Part shown: one piece after another, positions 23,537 through 36,217 of the stretch
Numbering within the stretch: the first letter of the stretch is position 1
How the letters are laid out: each line of letters starts with the position of its first letter
Assembly (NCBI RefSeq): GCF_037975245.1
Contig: NC_092567.1
Span: forward strand, 2,083,714-2,147,713
Direction: 5' to 3'
Source: Apostichopus japonicus
Taxonomy: Eukaryota > Echinodermata > Holothuroidea > Aspidochirotida > Stichopodidae
Length of the DNA stretch: 64,000 nt
Position numbers and translations under genes: made by a program
The notes under the pieces: model-generated
Databases searched by the model: none
What the model was told of the DNA's origin: nothing
The model's input: only the letters and a program-made list of their open reading frames with translations

Positions 23537-25019
23537 GTAAGTCCAGCCACTATAAACACAAAACGCAATTGGAAATACTTCCTACTAATCTGAGTATGTA
23601 CAGCTGTGAATGAAGAATTGTCACTTATGCTTGTTTAATTTTTAAACATTGCTGAGCCAGTCACTGCAGTTGGTTTTAAGAAATCTAATTGGTCTCAAAA
23701 CTGATCTAACTTCACCGACTTAGTACTGTGGCTTAAAAAAAATATATAAGTGTCACCAAATTTGAAAATTTTGAATTTGCTTCCTTAATATTTGGAATTT
23801 TTATCTCAAGATTTTCACCTCAACAGTCAAAATTTGGACATTTTCATCTCAAAACTTTTTAACTCAAAATTTTGAGGTTACAAGTGTCTTCATCTTCCAA
23901 ATTTGTGGAAAGAACTGACCATATTAGATAGCTATTAACTAGATGAACAGGGTACTTTATAAACCTTTGGTGATCTAAAATCTGGAAAGAGACCTCCCAG
24001 AGAGTGGTGTAACTAGGTCAACGTAGGCAATGCAGTCTCCAGGGGCCTGGTGCCATTAAATAAAGAAAAATAATACAAAAACACATCCACCAAAGCTGAC
24101 ACACTAAATTATATAAAAAAAATTATCTTCTGATGAGTGGAAATTCAAAAGATATTATTTCCTCAATAGGAAAGAGAGGTGCAAAATCTCACAAATTTCT
24201 CAGTCAAGCCCAAACCATGCATGGTTGGGTTTGTGTGAGGTTGGACTATCCTTTGGGAGCTCATTTATCACTGCACTACACCTTTATATGCAACTTCCAC
24301 TGACAACGGACAATCCGGTTCAAGTTTAATAGTTTACTGGTTAATTGTTTTTACACTTACCTGGTTATTGGAAACTGAAGTGTAATTCCCTTCATCTGGA
24401 TTGTATTCCCTGTGAATGTCCATGTATACAGGGTAGTAAGCCAGAGACATACACATATCTATTTCTGACCGAAATTCTCAAGATCTACTATCAGTAAAAC
24501 TTGATTATCATTTTCTTTTCACTTAAAGGTTAACTTGAGTTATCCTTATGCGAGCTATTAGTGGATCACCTACTCCACCTGTAGTTACCAGTTTTTGATG
24601 GAAGTGTTCATACTGTGCTGACAAGGACAACGAGTGGTTCATCATCTGATATTTCTTTCATGTAATGGTAATAACATTAATGGTTAGTAAAGAACAGTGA
24701 TAGTAATGTTTCAAGAACCTCTGGTAGATTTTTATGGATTAATACAGTAATTGGTATGTTTGTAGTGAGCTTGCCATGACACAATAGGCCCCCAAACACC
24801 CTCTGGTACGTTTTAACCACTTGTCAAACTGAAATAAAAATTGCCTCCGAGACTCATATTAATAAATTCTTCTAGAACTCCTGACACTTCTAGAATGGTA
24901 AGACTGGAAGACAACTTGTTGGTTTGTATGAAAGTAGTTTGGGTTAACTACAAATAAGTCTTCTGTTTAGATATTTATTTTCTTCAGATTAAAACCAAAC
25001 ACTTGAAATACCATTTTAG

Positions 25020-25088
25020 ATATTCCATAATGCTGTGGAAACATTAAAGAAGTCAACTCAGTCTGTATTGCTGAGCTTTGAGTTAGAG
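25020..25088 (+). CDS. Candidate short exon, copy A (ETLKKSTQSVLLSFELE)
   Basis: A 69-bp block between CCATTTTAG and GTATTT reads 23 codons ending ETLKKSTQSVLLSFELE. The counterpart in copy B (34655-34723) has three base changes, one of them silent, and keeps the frame. That pattern favours coding, but the family is unknown. Confidence 0.35.
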
Positions 25089-25730
25089 GTATTTGTAATG
25101 AACACTCCATCAAACAAAAACAAAAAACCTAGATTAATTAAGGCAGGTCACACACAGGTCACACAAATATGGATATAATCTTGAACTTTAATGTACTTTG
25201 TTTATGATGTTTATTTACTGTAGTACAGTAGAGATCACTGTTTTAAGCATTTGCTTACATATTGGAAATATGATTTGAAATGTAATTGGACAGTAAAATG
25301 CAAATCACCTCCACCTTTGGTATTCATCTCAAAGATGTCTATCATATCAGCTGAAGATTATGGTTGGGTTTGTATCTCCTCTACTTCTTTGTTATTTTTC
25401 TCCAAACTCCTGAAAAACTGTCGCACAACAGTTCTAAGATTCACAATCACATCTTGTGAGGCTAAAGAAGCATTATTCGAAGAATGTACAAGTACCCAAA
25501 ACCAAGGACATTGAGAGACAGGCACAGTTCCATGCACAGTTGTGTCTCCAGATCCACTTTTTTTAAGTCTTTGTTTATCCAAAGTTAAAAGTATATCATT
25601 CTTGATCACATATTTCACTGGGCACTTAGCTGACGTACAACTGTAGCCTCCACCCAATCCTCACCCTCTCACAACAGGACTGCACGGAACAACATGTTAT
25701 GAAATAACAGTATATGTCAAAGTCTGCAGA

Positions 25731-25921
25731 TAGAAAAATATGTACTTTAACTCAATCAATTATAGTACAATGTCATCATTTCAGAAATCCTACAAATTCA
25801 TCAACCTCTAGACAGTACAGTGAACCAATGGTTCCTAAATTCTGTGACCGAAACGGTCATCATGTTTGCTTCAGGCTCAATGTGTTTTCAGGGTTGCATT
25901 GTTATTACTTGTGTTTCTCAA
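25731..25921 (+). other. 191-bp block identical to copy B, with candidate exon
   Basis: Identical base for base to 35623-35813. It contains an acceptor (CATTTCAG, ending 25784) followed by an open frame including LDSTVNQWFLNSVTETVIMF. No clear donor: the frame stops soon after in this copy (TGA near 25950) but runs further in copy B. Unrecognised. Confidence 0.45.
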
Positions 25922-26330
25922 ATGAATATTAACCAGACTGGATTGCCATGATATTGCTTAAAGTTTGTATTGAAGATTCAATGCTTGTCTCAATTTCAAA
26001 TTAATGTTTCTTTATATTTCAATTAGTTTGGTAGTAGGTGAACTGTATATACACTGTGGGAAGCATTATGAGACCTTGAACTCATCATCTTGTACAGTCT
26101 ATAGATTTGTATTCAAGTTGCATTAGGTTCTTTACATTGTTGTTATAATTATAACTGAGTAATTTATTTTGAAACTACAGTAGCATACCATATGTTTATA
26201 ATAGCTGTGTTCTGTGTTTGACAATGTTACATGATAGAATGCAGCTACTTGCAGACCGGGTGATGACAATTCACATGAATAATAACATTATAACTGAAGA
26301 CCAAATGCATTTTTTTTTTTTCATCATCAG

Positions 26331-26436
26331 GTAAACTGGAATTATTCAGTACTGAGATCAGCCTGTTTAGGGATTTACCAGTTTCATATCCGGATAACAG
26401 CTCTTGGAAGAAATGTGTACAGTTTACATGAGCAGG
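26331..26436 (+). pseudogene. Candidate exon whose frame differs between copies (A)
   Basis: Between TCATCATCAG and GTAATG. The frame LELFSTEISLFRDLPVSYPD then SSWKKCVQF looks protein-like. This copy has CAGTTTACATG where copy B (36218-36324) has CAGTTTTACATG, so one copy is out of frame after Phe. Unrecognised. Confidence 0.3.
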
Positions 26437-27009
26437 GTAATGATTGTATGGTCCACCACCTGATTTTTACCCCACCCATCCCTCCCCCTCTTCCATGAGA
26501 ATGCAAGTGTTTAATTGGATAGTTTTACTCCATGACGTATCAGATGATCCCTCAAGGGAAATTTCCCCACCGGAAAGTCTATCATCCAGCACCCAACCCC
26601 CATCAATTGCAATCACTGCAAAACAAGACATAACATATGAGCAATCTAGTTAGAACACTGCTAAAGGTTGTGTCGTAGGGATTTTGTGAGACCTCTTTCA
26701 TTCAGTGTTTCTCTAATTGTAGCATCATCTCTACAAATTTTACCATAACTGTAGGTTTCAAGAAGATGAAATTCTGATGCCAAGTACATCTCTAATCTTA
26801 CAAATCTGACCAATTTTAATGGTCATTAGACACACATTGTTTCATTATGTAACCGTTTCATTCCTGTGTGGGCATATAATGCTAATAAAGGCTTTCTATT
26901 GTCACCGTCTCCAGGTTGAGTGGATATTATGTAATTTATGGCAAGGTCCACCCATCCCATCATATTAAATAGTTGTCAAGGATAATGATAGGTATTGAGT
27001 ATTGCACTG

Positions 27010-28075
27010 ATTTGATTGTAGTACTTAAGTATGCACTAGGGGTCTCTTTTACAAAACCATATAGCTTAGCCAAATACAGAACATTCATGTGCTGGCAGAG
27101 GTTATATAAAGGTTGGTCACATGTGTGACGTGAAATGATACTGGCTTATTTGCACAAAAAAAACATTGGCAAATTCCTCAGTTTCTAACAGGGCTGGTTA
27201 ACCCTTCTTTCTCATGTTTCTCCCTTAATGTGTTTCTATTCTAACAAGACATTTCACCTCAATATTTCACTTTTTAAAATTAGCATAATACTACATAAGC
27301 TAAAAAAATCCGGTCACGTGTGTGACATTCTGAATTTTCTGTCCATAGTATGCAATTTTTGCAGTGCAAATGTGACTCTAGTAATGACCAAAGAACAGCA
27401 CTAATGTTGATATTCCATAGGAATTACTTTAAGACAGTTTTACTGCCATGATTTGGAGGGTCACGTGTGTGACATTGTTTGGTCATGTGTGTGACATTCT
27501 GCATTTCCATTGATAAATGTCACACACGTGACCATCGGTCACGTGTGTGATGACTAATTAGAGGCTATTAGTTAATCGTTAGAATAATTATTTGACTGGA
27601 TATTTTGCAAAACTAACAGTCTGTACCAAGAACGGTTGCATATCAAGTGTGGACATCATAAGGCACATCAGTTACTTTTTACGAAAACTTTTGAGTTATT
27701 TTGGTCAAAATTTGGTCAAAATTATGCTAATTAGCACCCATTATTAACAAAGAATTGAAGATCAGGAACCTCTGCTTTAGGAATGAAATAAATGAACCCA
27801 TGTATAACTGCCTCCATGTGATAGTTGATAACTGAAATATTATTTCTAGATACTGATGTAGAAAGAACAAATATACAGTTAAAAACTACAAATTTTGGCT
27901 AAAACTTACAATAATGCAAATTTATGCAAATTAGTATGTTATGGTTGTAATTTTAATGAAAAAAATATGAAACAGAAAACTTGAGGAATCCCTCTAAAAC
28001 AAAAAGTATAGCAACTGGTCCTGATGAACACTTTAGTCTTTTCATGCCAGTTTCATTTTCCAGAGAATGGCCCCA
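27010..28075. repeat. ~1.07 kb insert private to copy A
   Basis: Copy B is collinear on both sides but holds a different ~380-bp stretch (36908-37290) here. The insert contains a cluster of six GTCAC-N4-GTGAC motifs (27116-27551) and AT-rich sequence with no protein frame. No terminal repeats or target duplication were found, so it may also be a deletion in copy B. Confidence 0.6.
27116..27551. promoter_or_regulatory. Cluster of six GTCACGTGTGTGAC inverted-repeat motifs
   Basis: Copies at 27116-27129 (CATG centre), 27313-27326, 27460-27473, 27482-27495 (one change), 27519-27532 (minus orientation) and 27538-27551 (last base changed). Each is GTCAC/GTGAC around four bases, and most contain the E-box CACGTG. 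E-boxes bind bHLH factors such as MYC/USF/CLOCK. A regulatory role here is inference. Confidence 0.35.
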
Positions 28076-28439
28076 AAGATGAACAACTTCATTGGCCTGC
28101 TGCACCAAACAATGTTAAAAGTACCTAATTAGAAAGTGTGCTGACCAAGTTAGTCTAATCCATAGGATTGCAAACATGTTACCAAGTGTTGCCTTTTGTT
28201 TTCTTTATGGATAAATTTCCAAAAATTATTCAACTTTAAAATAAAAGTGCCTTGCAATAAAATGAATGAACTTGCAATTATTGAGTCATTTTAGCATAAG
28301 CTTGTGTATCTGTGAGCAATGGAATAACTGTTGAGTAAATATTATAAAGGCAAACTCAAAAACAAGGGATTTTATCGTTTGCATTAAACATCTAGTTCAG
28401 ATATGTTTCTTATTGTCTTTGTCTTTATCTCCTCATTAG

Positions 28440-28531
28440 GTAAATGTGGATTAATCTTTCTTGAGACGATCTTTGGGGGTCACATGATGTGGATCTTGCA
28501 CAGAATGGCTTACAATATGCTGATGGTAATG
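28440..28531 (+). pseudogene. Candidate exon whose frame differs between copies (A)
   Basis: Between CTCCTCATTAG and GTAAGT. In copy B (37654-37744) a frame reads LRRSLGSHDVDLAQNGLQYA, but this copy has five Gs instead of four in CTTTGGGGGTC, which breaks it. A stop lies near the start in that frame, so the true acceptor may be further in. Unrecognised. Confidence 0.25.
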
Positions 28532-30063
28532 GTAAGTGTATACTTAGAGTATAGCAGGACTGGTAAGCTGGGTTGTAGTTATAATTAGATTTGATTCTGA
28601 AGTAGGAAGTGATTTTGTTACTGCCTAATCCTGTTGGAACAGTAAATGTTTTGAATCTTGCTTGATCAGCAAACTCCCTAAGGGCCTAGGGAAGAAAATA
28701 ATGGCTTCAGTCTAACATACATACACCATATATTAGGCAATACATGTCATACATTGTATTGCTTACCATTGTGTAAAAGTACACAAAGAGGTGTATGTGT
28801 TTAGTATACTGGGTCCATTTCTTTGTTTTGTGTAGCCATCATAAATGAAGGAACAAAATATTCAGATGACTTGATCCCTTCTAATTTATCAATGTGTCAT
28901 AGTGTTGGGTGGCAGGTAAGGGTAGTAATCAGTCTTAACAGCGCAGCCAGACTCCTCTGTATTGTCAGCCTACTGTAATTTCCGCAAATAATAGGCAGTA
29001 AAATGTATGGCAGGCTCATAAACAATCAATTTAATTCACAAGTGCATGTGCCCTAACAATTAAATAGAGTCACTGCACACAAAATGAGACCCATACACAC
29101 ACTAAGTTAGAACCATACCCACACTAAGTTAGAACGATGTAGAATGACTAACAGGAACCATAAAAATCTCTGTTTCCATCCTAACCTTTCCAACCCTTCC
29201 CCTCTCAGTACATCTAAAACCCAATAAAATTGATGTAAAATTTTAATCTGAAGGTAATCTAGGTTTTATGTCATTTGTCAATGAGCTATATACTAAGGTA
29301 TTACAAATGGAAGTCGTTAGTGGGTTTACTGTAATGTGTGCATATGTTGTTTTCAGTCAGTAATACAAAACATACATGAACCTTCTGGACCATATGCATG
29401 TCCTCAGAGTAAAAAGCATAGTAATTCAGAATTCAATTCTTAGCCATTGGTCAACAGTGTTGAAGGATTCTCTTAATGTGTTCTGTTTAAGATGTACATT
29501 ATTTGCACTTCAGTTATAACGCTGGCCATTTAAGAGACAATTCCAGGAAACTCCAGCACATGTGCTTTCTACATTTATGTTCTGTTGCAATACTATGGAA
29601 GATAGCTCACAAATTTGTTAGAAATATTCCAGCAATTTTCCAAATATGTCTTTTATTGGGGGGGGGGGGGGGGTTCACAACTCATAGACTGTAACATGGA
29701 GTCGATCAGATACCACTTCAAGTGTTGTAAATAACTGACTGTATTGATTACCTCAGATGCAAAACATATTCCTAAAGAGCAGCATTAAGATAAAGGGAAA
29801 GGTGCTTTTAATAATGATATTAGTCCTGTGCTGTTAGCTATCTGTATGTCAGTCCAACATACCCAAAAATAAAAACAGAAATATAAAACAATATATATGC
29901 TGCCCTGAGAATACAGCTATACAAATATTCATACTTATTAATAAGAAACAAGGGAAGACGTTGATGTCTGTTACAAAAATGATCACAGACCTGACCAATT
30001 TTCATCTTGATAAATCTAGTGAATGGAAAGTTGAATTATTTTGTATTTTTCTTTAACCTCCAG

Positions 30064-30174
30064 GTGATACCATTTTCAACATTTCTTAGGTACATTTCCT
30101 CCAAGAAAATGAAAGAAAAAAGCAAGTGGGAACACATCACTAATGACATAACTTCCTTTGTGGCGGAGATTTTG
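30064..30174 (+). CDS. Candidate exon, copy A (STFLRYISSKKMKEKSK)
   Basis: A 111-bp block (37 codons) between ACCTCCAG and GTGAGT, fully open and reading STFLRYISSKKMKEKSK then DITSFVAEIL. Copy B (39169-39270) keeps the frame with a 9-bp in-frame shortening at the donor side. The in-frame indel is the best coding sign in this duplicated gene. Lys-rich; family not recognised. Confidence 0.4.
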
Positions 30175-30824
30175 GTGAGTCTTTACATAATAATTTCTCA
30201 ACAGTCAGTTTGTGAAATTGTAATGGGTTGTGTTGCATACTTGTGATCAAATCTACGGGCCATATGTACGTAAGGACATCTTGCCTAACTAGTTCTATAA
30301 ATAACATCAAATGCTTTTTTTTTTATGATTCCATTTGTTTCATTGTGTAGAACTAACAAAATGTACTAAAAACAATGACTAGTATTTGTATTTGCAAAGA
30401 GGTACACAGTATACTGTAGCATGTTACCTTCATGTAGCCATGTACCACATTTTAATGGCAGATGCATAGGTTATCTACTACTTGAAATCGGTTTGCAAGA
30501 CTAGGAAAATGGTCCCTTCTCAACCCCCATTTTAATATAGGATTTCAAAGGGGGGGGGGGGGGGAGCAAATCCCAACTGACTTAGGTAGGTCCTGCACTA
30601 TTATGGAAAGGCCAGAGAATTTAAAAATGGCAGAGGTGTGGTCGTTGGTTGTTGAAGGCTAATCTCAGTAGCCCCGTCCCTGAATTCTTTTTGAAAATTG
30701 ATGTTAACTGGTGCACCCCGAGGCATAATTAGACCACCAATTAGGTCTAAAATTGGCTCCATACACCATGCAGTTTTGCCTATGAACAATGTTTTTGTAA
30801 AGTCGTAAGGGGGGATTGGAGCGG

Positions 30825-30992
30825 GCCGGTAGGGGTGTACACTCGTAGCAGTGGCCTTCTTCTCAGCTGAATATAACATTGCCCCCTCCCACCCCTACCC
30901 CGACTTTTATCCAAGTGTATAATTTAGAAATTTTCTGATTAATGTTGAAATACCAAAATACTTTCATCTCGTCATTTCAAATGTCTTTAGGA
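30825..30992. repeat. Interspersed repeat shared with 14385-14556
   Basis: Same orientation and order of blocks as the copy at 14.4 kb, including GGGGTGTACACTCGTAGCAG and ATCCAAGTGTATAATTTA. Confidence 0.7.
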
Positions 30993-31369
30993 GAAGTCAC
31001 GCCTAACAATGTCAACAGTAATAATTCTCGTATTGTATAGCATGTCATCGGGAAGCGATTAGAGGTGTGGGCATAGGGTTGTGAGGCGCACATTTTCATA
31101 CAGATGGGAACAATCTCAAGAAGTGATGGGTGCGTCAGCCCCCCCCCCGCCCCGGCAATGATACGCCTTTGGGTCAACTACATGATATTCACAGGAAATG
31201 TGCTCAATTCTCAAATCGCATGCGAAATATATTTTTAGATTAATTGTACGAGTTACGGTACTAGATTTGGGGTAACAATTAGCATTCAGGTTGGAGCGTA
31301 TTACATTTTATCTGTGGATGGCAGTGTTGCATCGAAGAACACATGTATAGTGCAGTTCGCATAGATCCT

Positions 31370-31835
31370 GGTCTAATACCGAAATGCGCCATGTTCCCCA
31401 ACGACTCGGTCGAGTTCGAGACCAGCCACAGCTTTTTTCATAGCACAATTGTACAACTGTTTAAGGCGTCCATACACACACGTGGGTTATGATATACCAT
31501 ATAGAGTATATATACATTAGTGAGAGAGGAAAAATGGAAACGTCAAAATTGGAGTTGTCGGTGTAAGGGTAGGCCGAGGCACATGCCCCTTCAGAAATCT
31601 TCGATATGCCACTGGCATCCCTGTGTATATAATATGGATCAGCGCTGTAATTATGTCAATGTTCCTCTTTCTCTTCCCGGTGTCTTTGGCGTTTTTCTTC
31701 TGTTCCCTCCTTTTCTCCTTTTTCTCTCTTTTTCCCCCTCTTTTTTTCCTTTTTTCTTCTCTCTTTTTTTCTCTCCTCTCTTTCTTATCCGGGGGGCGCG
31801 TGCCCCCAACGCCCCCCCCCCTGGATACGCGCCTG
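31370..31835 (-). mobile_element. Inverted partial copy of the 55255 MITE family
   Basis: It ends CCTGGATACGCGCCTG at 31835, the reverse complement of the left end of 55255-56999. Reading inward it has the same GCGCGTGCCCCC block, a long polypyrimidine tract (31660-31790), CTGTGTATATAATATGGATC, TTGTCGGTGTAAGGG and CGACTCGGTCGAGTTCGAG. The two long opposite-strand frames over 31517-31988 come from the polypyrimidine tract. The left terminus was not found. Confidence 0.65.
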
Positions 31836-32234
31836 CACAAGTTTAATAAACACAAGTTGTCACTTGTTTGTACATGCGGCGTACCGAATGTGTGCAGTTC
31901 GCATGTAGGCTACTTGTGTACGACAAAAAAAAAAGTTAAGTTCTATGCCGGCACACACTTTACCTGCGTCCTCTTCGATGCAAGGTGAATATCACGTCTT
32001 AAACTACGATTTAAGAAACGGCTGTTTCAAACATCTCACTAATTCTTTCGGCGACTTTAACCCCTATTCATTGAGCACAATAGCATAACCTGCGTATAAA
32101 CTCGTACAGGGATTATATGAGGTGTCTACGCGGCAATTTGTTTGTCAACGATTTTATACGCGATTGTACTTGTTTATACGATCCTGTGCGCGTACACATG
32201 TCCAGTTATACATGAGCGGTACTGTAGACTATTT

Positions 32235-32360
32235 ATTTAGGAGTATTTATATAATTTCAGTTGAAAATGACCAACCTCCCTATTTTCCCCTTATTCTCCC
32301 GGTTTTTGGCCCTGAAAAATGTTATTCTCCATATTTTGGGGTCAAACAGATTAGGTCTGT
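32235..32360 (+). repeat. Partial copy of the 60139 MITE (CTCCCGGTTTT family)
   Basis: Shares TTATTTAGGAGTATTTATAT, TTTCAGTTGAAAAT, CCAACCTCCCTATTTTCCCC and GGCCCTGAAAAATGT with 60560-60675. It lies directly left of the start of duplication copy B. Confidence 0.65.
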
Positions 32361-32978
32361 ATGCATCTATCAAGCTTCTTTCAGTATCCGACACTTCTTG
32401 ATGCACAGAGTTACATAGGAATGGTAAGAATTAAGTTAATCTGGTTGTTGTGACTTTATTCACCAAACATATGGCTAGCAGGCATGGTTAAGGAATTTAA
32501 ATTCCCCTGCCACTCTTTATCAATATCATGTCATGATAACATTTCTTCCTTGCATATTTGAGAGCTAAATACTGTTTAAAATAAACACATTTAGAGGGCA
32601 TTAAAACATGTATGCACTGGCATCCATAAGGGTGGTTATAACTTTCCCCCTCCCCCCCCCCCCCATTGGCTTCACTTGGGCTGTAAAATCACTATCAAAG
32701 AACATTAAATATCTGAAAAGTAAAAATGCCTCAGCTAAAGTCCCCAGGGACTCCCACCAGGGCTTAGATTTATACTATATAGAAATTACATTTTTCTCTC
32801 TAACATGTATTTACATGTTTTAAACTTAGTAGAAGAATACAGGAAGTAGAAGAGATGTTACAGAGCTATTCTGAAGCACCCGGCTAGGGCTCAGATATTT
32901 ATATATATTCCACAGTGTAAAATCAGATAAAGTATTTCTATTACTGACATGTCCTCATGTGCTCAAAATTGCTAGCAG

Positions 32979-33032
32979 ATTCCAGAAACTATGTGAAAGT
33001 ACTGAAGATTTGGAGAGCTTTGCAGTACCCTT
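32979..33032 (+). CDS. Candidate short exon, copy B (FQKLCESTEDLESFAVP)
   Basis: Same splice sites and length as 23483-23536 with one residue changed. Unrecognised protein. Confidence 0.3.
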
Positions 33033-34654
33033 GTAAGTCCAGCCACTATAAACAGAGAACACAATTGGAAATACTTCCTACTAATCTGAGTATGTACAGC
33101 TGTGAATAAAGAATTGTCACTTATGCTTGTTTAATTTTTAACATTGCTGAGCCAGTCACTGCAGTTGGTTTTAAAAAATCTAATTGGTCTCAAAACTGAT
33201 CTAACTTCACCGACCTAGTACGGTGGCTTAAAACAAAAAATATGTGTCCTCAAATTTCAAAATTTTGAATTTGCTTTCTCAATATTTGGAATTTTGATCT
33301 CAAGATTTTCACCTCAAAAGTCAAAAATTTTGACTTTTTCATCTCAAAACTTTTTAACTCAAAATTTTGAGGTTACAAGTGTCTTCATCTGCCAAATTTG
33401 TAGAACTGACCATATTGTATGGCTATTGACCAGCTGAACAGGGTACTTTATAAACCTTTGGTGATCAAAAATTATAGAAAGAGACCCCCAGAGAGTGGTG
33501 TAACTAGGTCAGTGTAGGCAATGCAGTCTCCAGGGGCCTGGTGCCATTAAATGAAGAAAAATAATATAAAACACCCATCCACTACATCTACACACTAACT
33601 TAGATATTATAATCTCCTTATGAGTGGAAATTCAAAAGAGATTTTGTCCTCAATAGGAAAGAGAGGTGCGAAATCTCACAAATTTCTCAGTCAAACCAAA
33701 ACCATGCATGGTTGGGTTCGTGTGAGGTTGGACTCTCCTTTGGGAGCTCATTTATATCACTGCACCACACCTTTATATGCCACTTCCACTAACAACGGAC
33801 AATCCGGTTCAAGTTTGATGGTTAACTGGTTCATTGTTTTTACACTTAATACCTGGTTACTGGCAACTGAAGTGTACTTTCCTTCCTCTGGATTTGTTTC
33901 TGTGAATGTCCATGTATACAGGCCAGAGACATACACACATCTTTTTCTTACTGACATTCTCAATTTCTCCCATAATTAGGACTTAATTCTCATTCACATC
34001 ACTTTCTTTTCTCTTCATTAGGTTAACTTGAATTATCCTGAAGCGAGCTATTAGGGGATCACCTATTCCACCTGTAGTTACCAGTTTTTGATGGAAGTGT
34101 TCATACTGTGCTGACAAGGACGATGAATGGTTCATCAGCTGATATTTCCTCCTTGTGATGGTAATCACATTAATGGTAAGTGTAGAACAGTAATGATAAT
34201 GTTTCAAATGTGTGTGGTAGACTTTTTGAATAGCCTCGCAGATCAAGGAATACTCTTTAATCTCCATTCACTCTCACTAAAAGAATTTTATATAAAGTTT
34301 TAACTCATCCACTCAAAATACAACTGACAGAATTAATCCCTAGTAAGGACAATAACATGATCGGATTCTTGCTGATTAATCCAGTACTTGTTATGTTTGT
34401 AATGAGCTTGCCAATACACAATAGCTGCCTAAACATCCTCTGGTACATTTTACCATATGTCAAACTGAAATAAAATTGCCTCCCAGACTCAAATGAATAA
34501 AGGCCTCTAGAACTCCTGACACTCCCAGAATGGTAAGACTGGAAGAAAACTTGTTGGTTTGTATGAAAGTAGTTTGGGTTACATACAAATAAGTCTTCTG
34601 TTTAGATATTTATTTTCTTCAGATTAAAACCAAAAACTTGAAATACCATTTTAG

Positions 34655-34723
34655 ATATTCGATAATGCTGTAGAAACATTAAAGAAGTCAACTCAGTCTG
34701 TATCGCTGAGCTTTGAGTTAGAG
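34655..34723 (+). CDS. Candidate short exon, copy B (ETLKKSTQSVSLSFELE)
   Basis: Same length and splice sites as 25020-25088, with the changes H to D and L to S and one silent change. Unrecognised. Confidence 0.35.
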
Positions 34724-35025
34724 GTATTTGTAATGAACACTCCATCAAACAAAAACAAGAAACCTTGATTAATTTAGGTAGGTCACACAAAGGTCACACA
34801 ACTATGGATATAATCTTGAACTTTAATGTACTTTGTTTGTTATGATGTTTTTACTGCAGTACAGTAGAGATGACTGTTTTAAGCATTTGCTTTACATATT
34901 GGAAATATGATTTGAAATGTAATTGGACAGTAAAATGCAAATCAACTCCATCTTTAGTATTCATCTCAAAGGTGTCTATCATATCAGCTGAAGATTATGG
35001 TTGGGTTTACTTCTTTACTTCTTTG

Positions 35026-35451
35026 ATATTTTTCTCCAAACTCCTGAAAAACTGTCGCACACCAGTTCCAAGATTCACAATCACATATTGTGAGGCTAAA
35101 GAAGCATTATTCAAGTAAGGTGTACACAAAACCAGTAACATTGAGAGCCAGGCACAGTTCCATGCACATATTTTTCTCCAAACTCCTGAAAAACTGTCGC
35201 ACACCAGTTCTAAGATTCACAATCACATCCTGCGAGGCTAAAGAAGCATTATTCAAGTAAGGTGTACACAAAGCCAGTGACATTGAGAGCCAGGCACAGT
35301 TCCATGCACATATTTTTCTCCAAACTCCTGAAATACTGTCGCACACCAGTTCTAAGATTCACAATCACATCTTGTGAGGCTAAAGAAGCATTATTCAAGT
35401 AAGGTGAACACAAAACCAGTAACATTGAGAGCCAGGCACAGTTCCATGCAC
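35026..35451 (+). repeat. 142-bp tandem triplication (single in copy A)
   Basis: Units start at 35026, 35168 and 35310 (ATATTTTTCTCCAAACTCC), each ending GCACAGTTCCATGCAC. Copy A has only one such unit, at about 25396-25540. The long minus-strand frames over this stretch arise from the repetition and have no other support. Confidence 0.85.
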
Positions 35452-36217
35452 AGTTGTGTCACCAGATCCACTTTTTTAAGTCTTTGTTTATCCAAAGTTA
35501 AAAGTATATTTCATTGGGCACTTAGCTTACAACTGTAGTCACCACCCAACCCCTCGCCCTAGGACTGCACAGAACAAAATGTTATAAAATAACAGTATAT
35601 ATATCAAAGTCTGCAGATACAGTAGAAAAATATGTACTTTAACTCAATCAATTATAGTACAATGTCATCATTTCAGAAATCCTACAAATTCATCAACCTC
35701 TAGACAGTACAGTGAACCAATGGTTCCTAAATTCTGTGACCGAAACGGTCATCATGTTTGCTTCAGGCTCAATGTGTTTTCAGGGTTGCATTGTTATTAC
35801 TTGTGTTTCTCAATTGAATATAAACCAGACTGGATTGCTAGTGGTATTGCTTAAAGTTTGTATTGAAGATTCAATGCTTGTCTCAATTTCAAATTAATGT
35901 TTCTTTATATTTCAATTAGTTGGTGTTAGGTGAGCTGTATATACACTGTGGGGAGCATTATGAGACCTTGAACTCATCTTGTATAGTCAATAGGTTTGTA
36001 TTCTAGTTGCACTAGTTTCTTTACATTGTTATTATAATTAGAACTGAGTAATTTATTTCGAAACTACAGTAGCATACCATATGTTTATAATAGCTGTGTT
36101 CTGTGTTTGACAATGTTACATGGTAGAATGCAGCTACTTGCAGACCGGGTGAAGACAATTTACATGAATAACATTATAACTGATGACCAAATGTATTTTG
36201 TTTTTTCTCATCATCAG

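Larger units (their letters stand above)
22870..30385 (+). repeat. Segmental duplication, copy A (~7.5 kb)
   Basis: From TATCAAGCTTCTT near 22873 to TTGTGTAGAACTAACAAA near 30360 the sequence is collinear with 32367-39475 at roughly nine identical bases in ten by eye. Copy A has private sequence at about 27010-28075 and 29775-29895. Several exon-like blocks are kept in both copies. It is a direct duplication on the same strand, 9.5 kb apart. Confidence 0.9.
30386..32230. other. Spacer between the duplication copies, repeat-filled
   Basis: Holds a poly(dG) tract at about 30551, the repeat shared with 14385 (30825-30992), a poly(dC) tract near 31140, and an element ending at 31835. The remainder shows no protein-like frame. 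Confidence 0.5.

Noticed and set aside
25358-25657. 99-codon minus-strand frame with ASLASQDVIVNLRTVVRQFF
   Set aside because: Lies opposite a repeated unit that is triplicated in copy B, where the frame changes beyond recognition; flanking candidate exons are all on the plus strand. Not fully excluded.
31395-31425. B-box-like GTTCGAGACC in the 31-kb element
   Set aside because: No A box at the right distance; probably chance.
31517-31988. Frames of over 100 codons, Lys/Arg/Glu-rich on one strand and Phe/Ser/Leu-rich on the other
   Set aside because: Produced by a polypyrimidine tract within a MITE; no start context, splice sites or domain.
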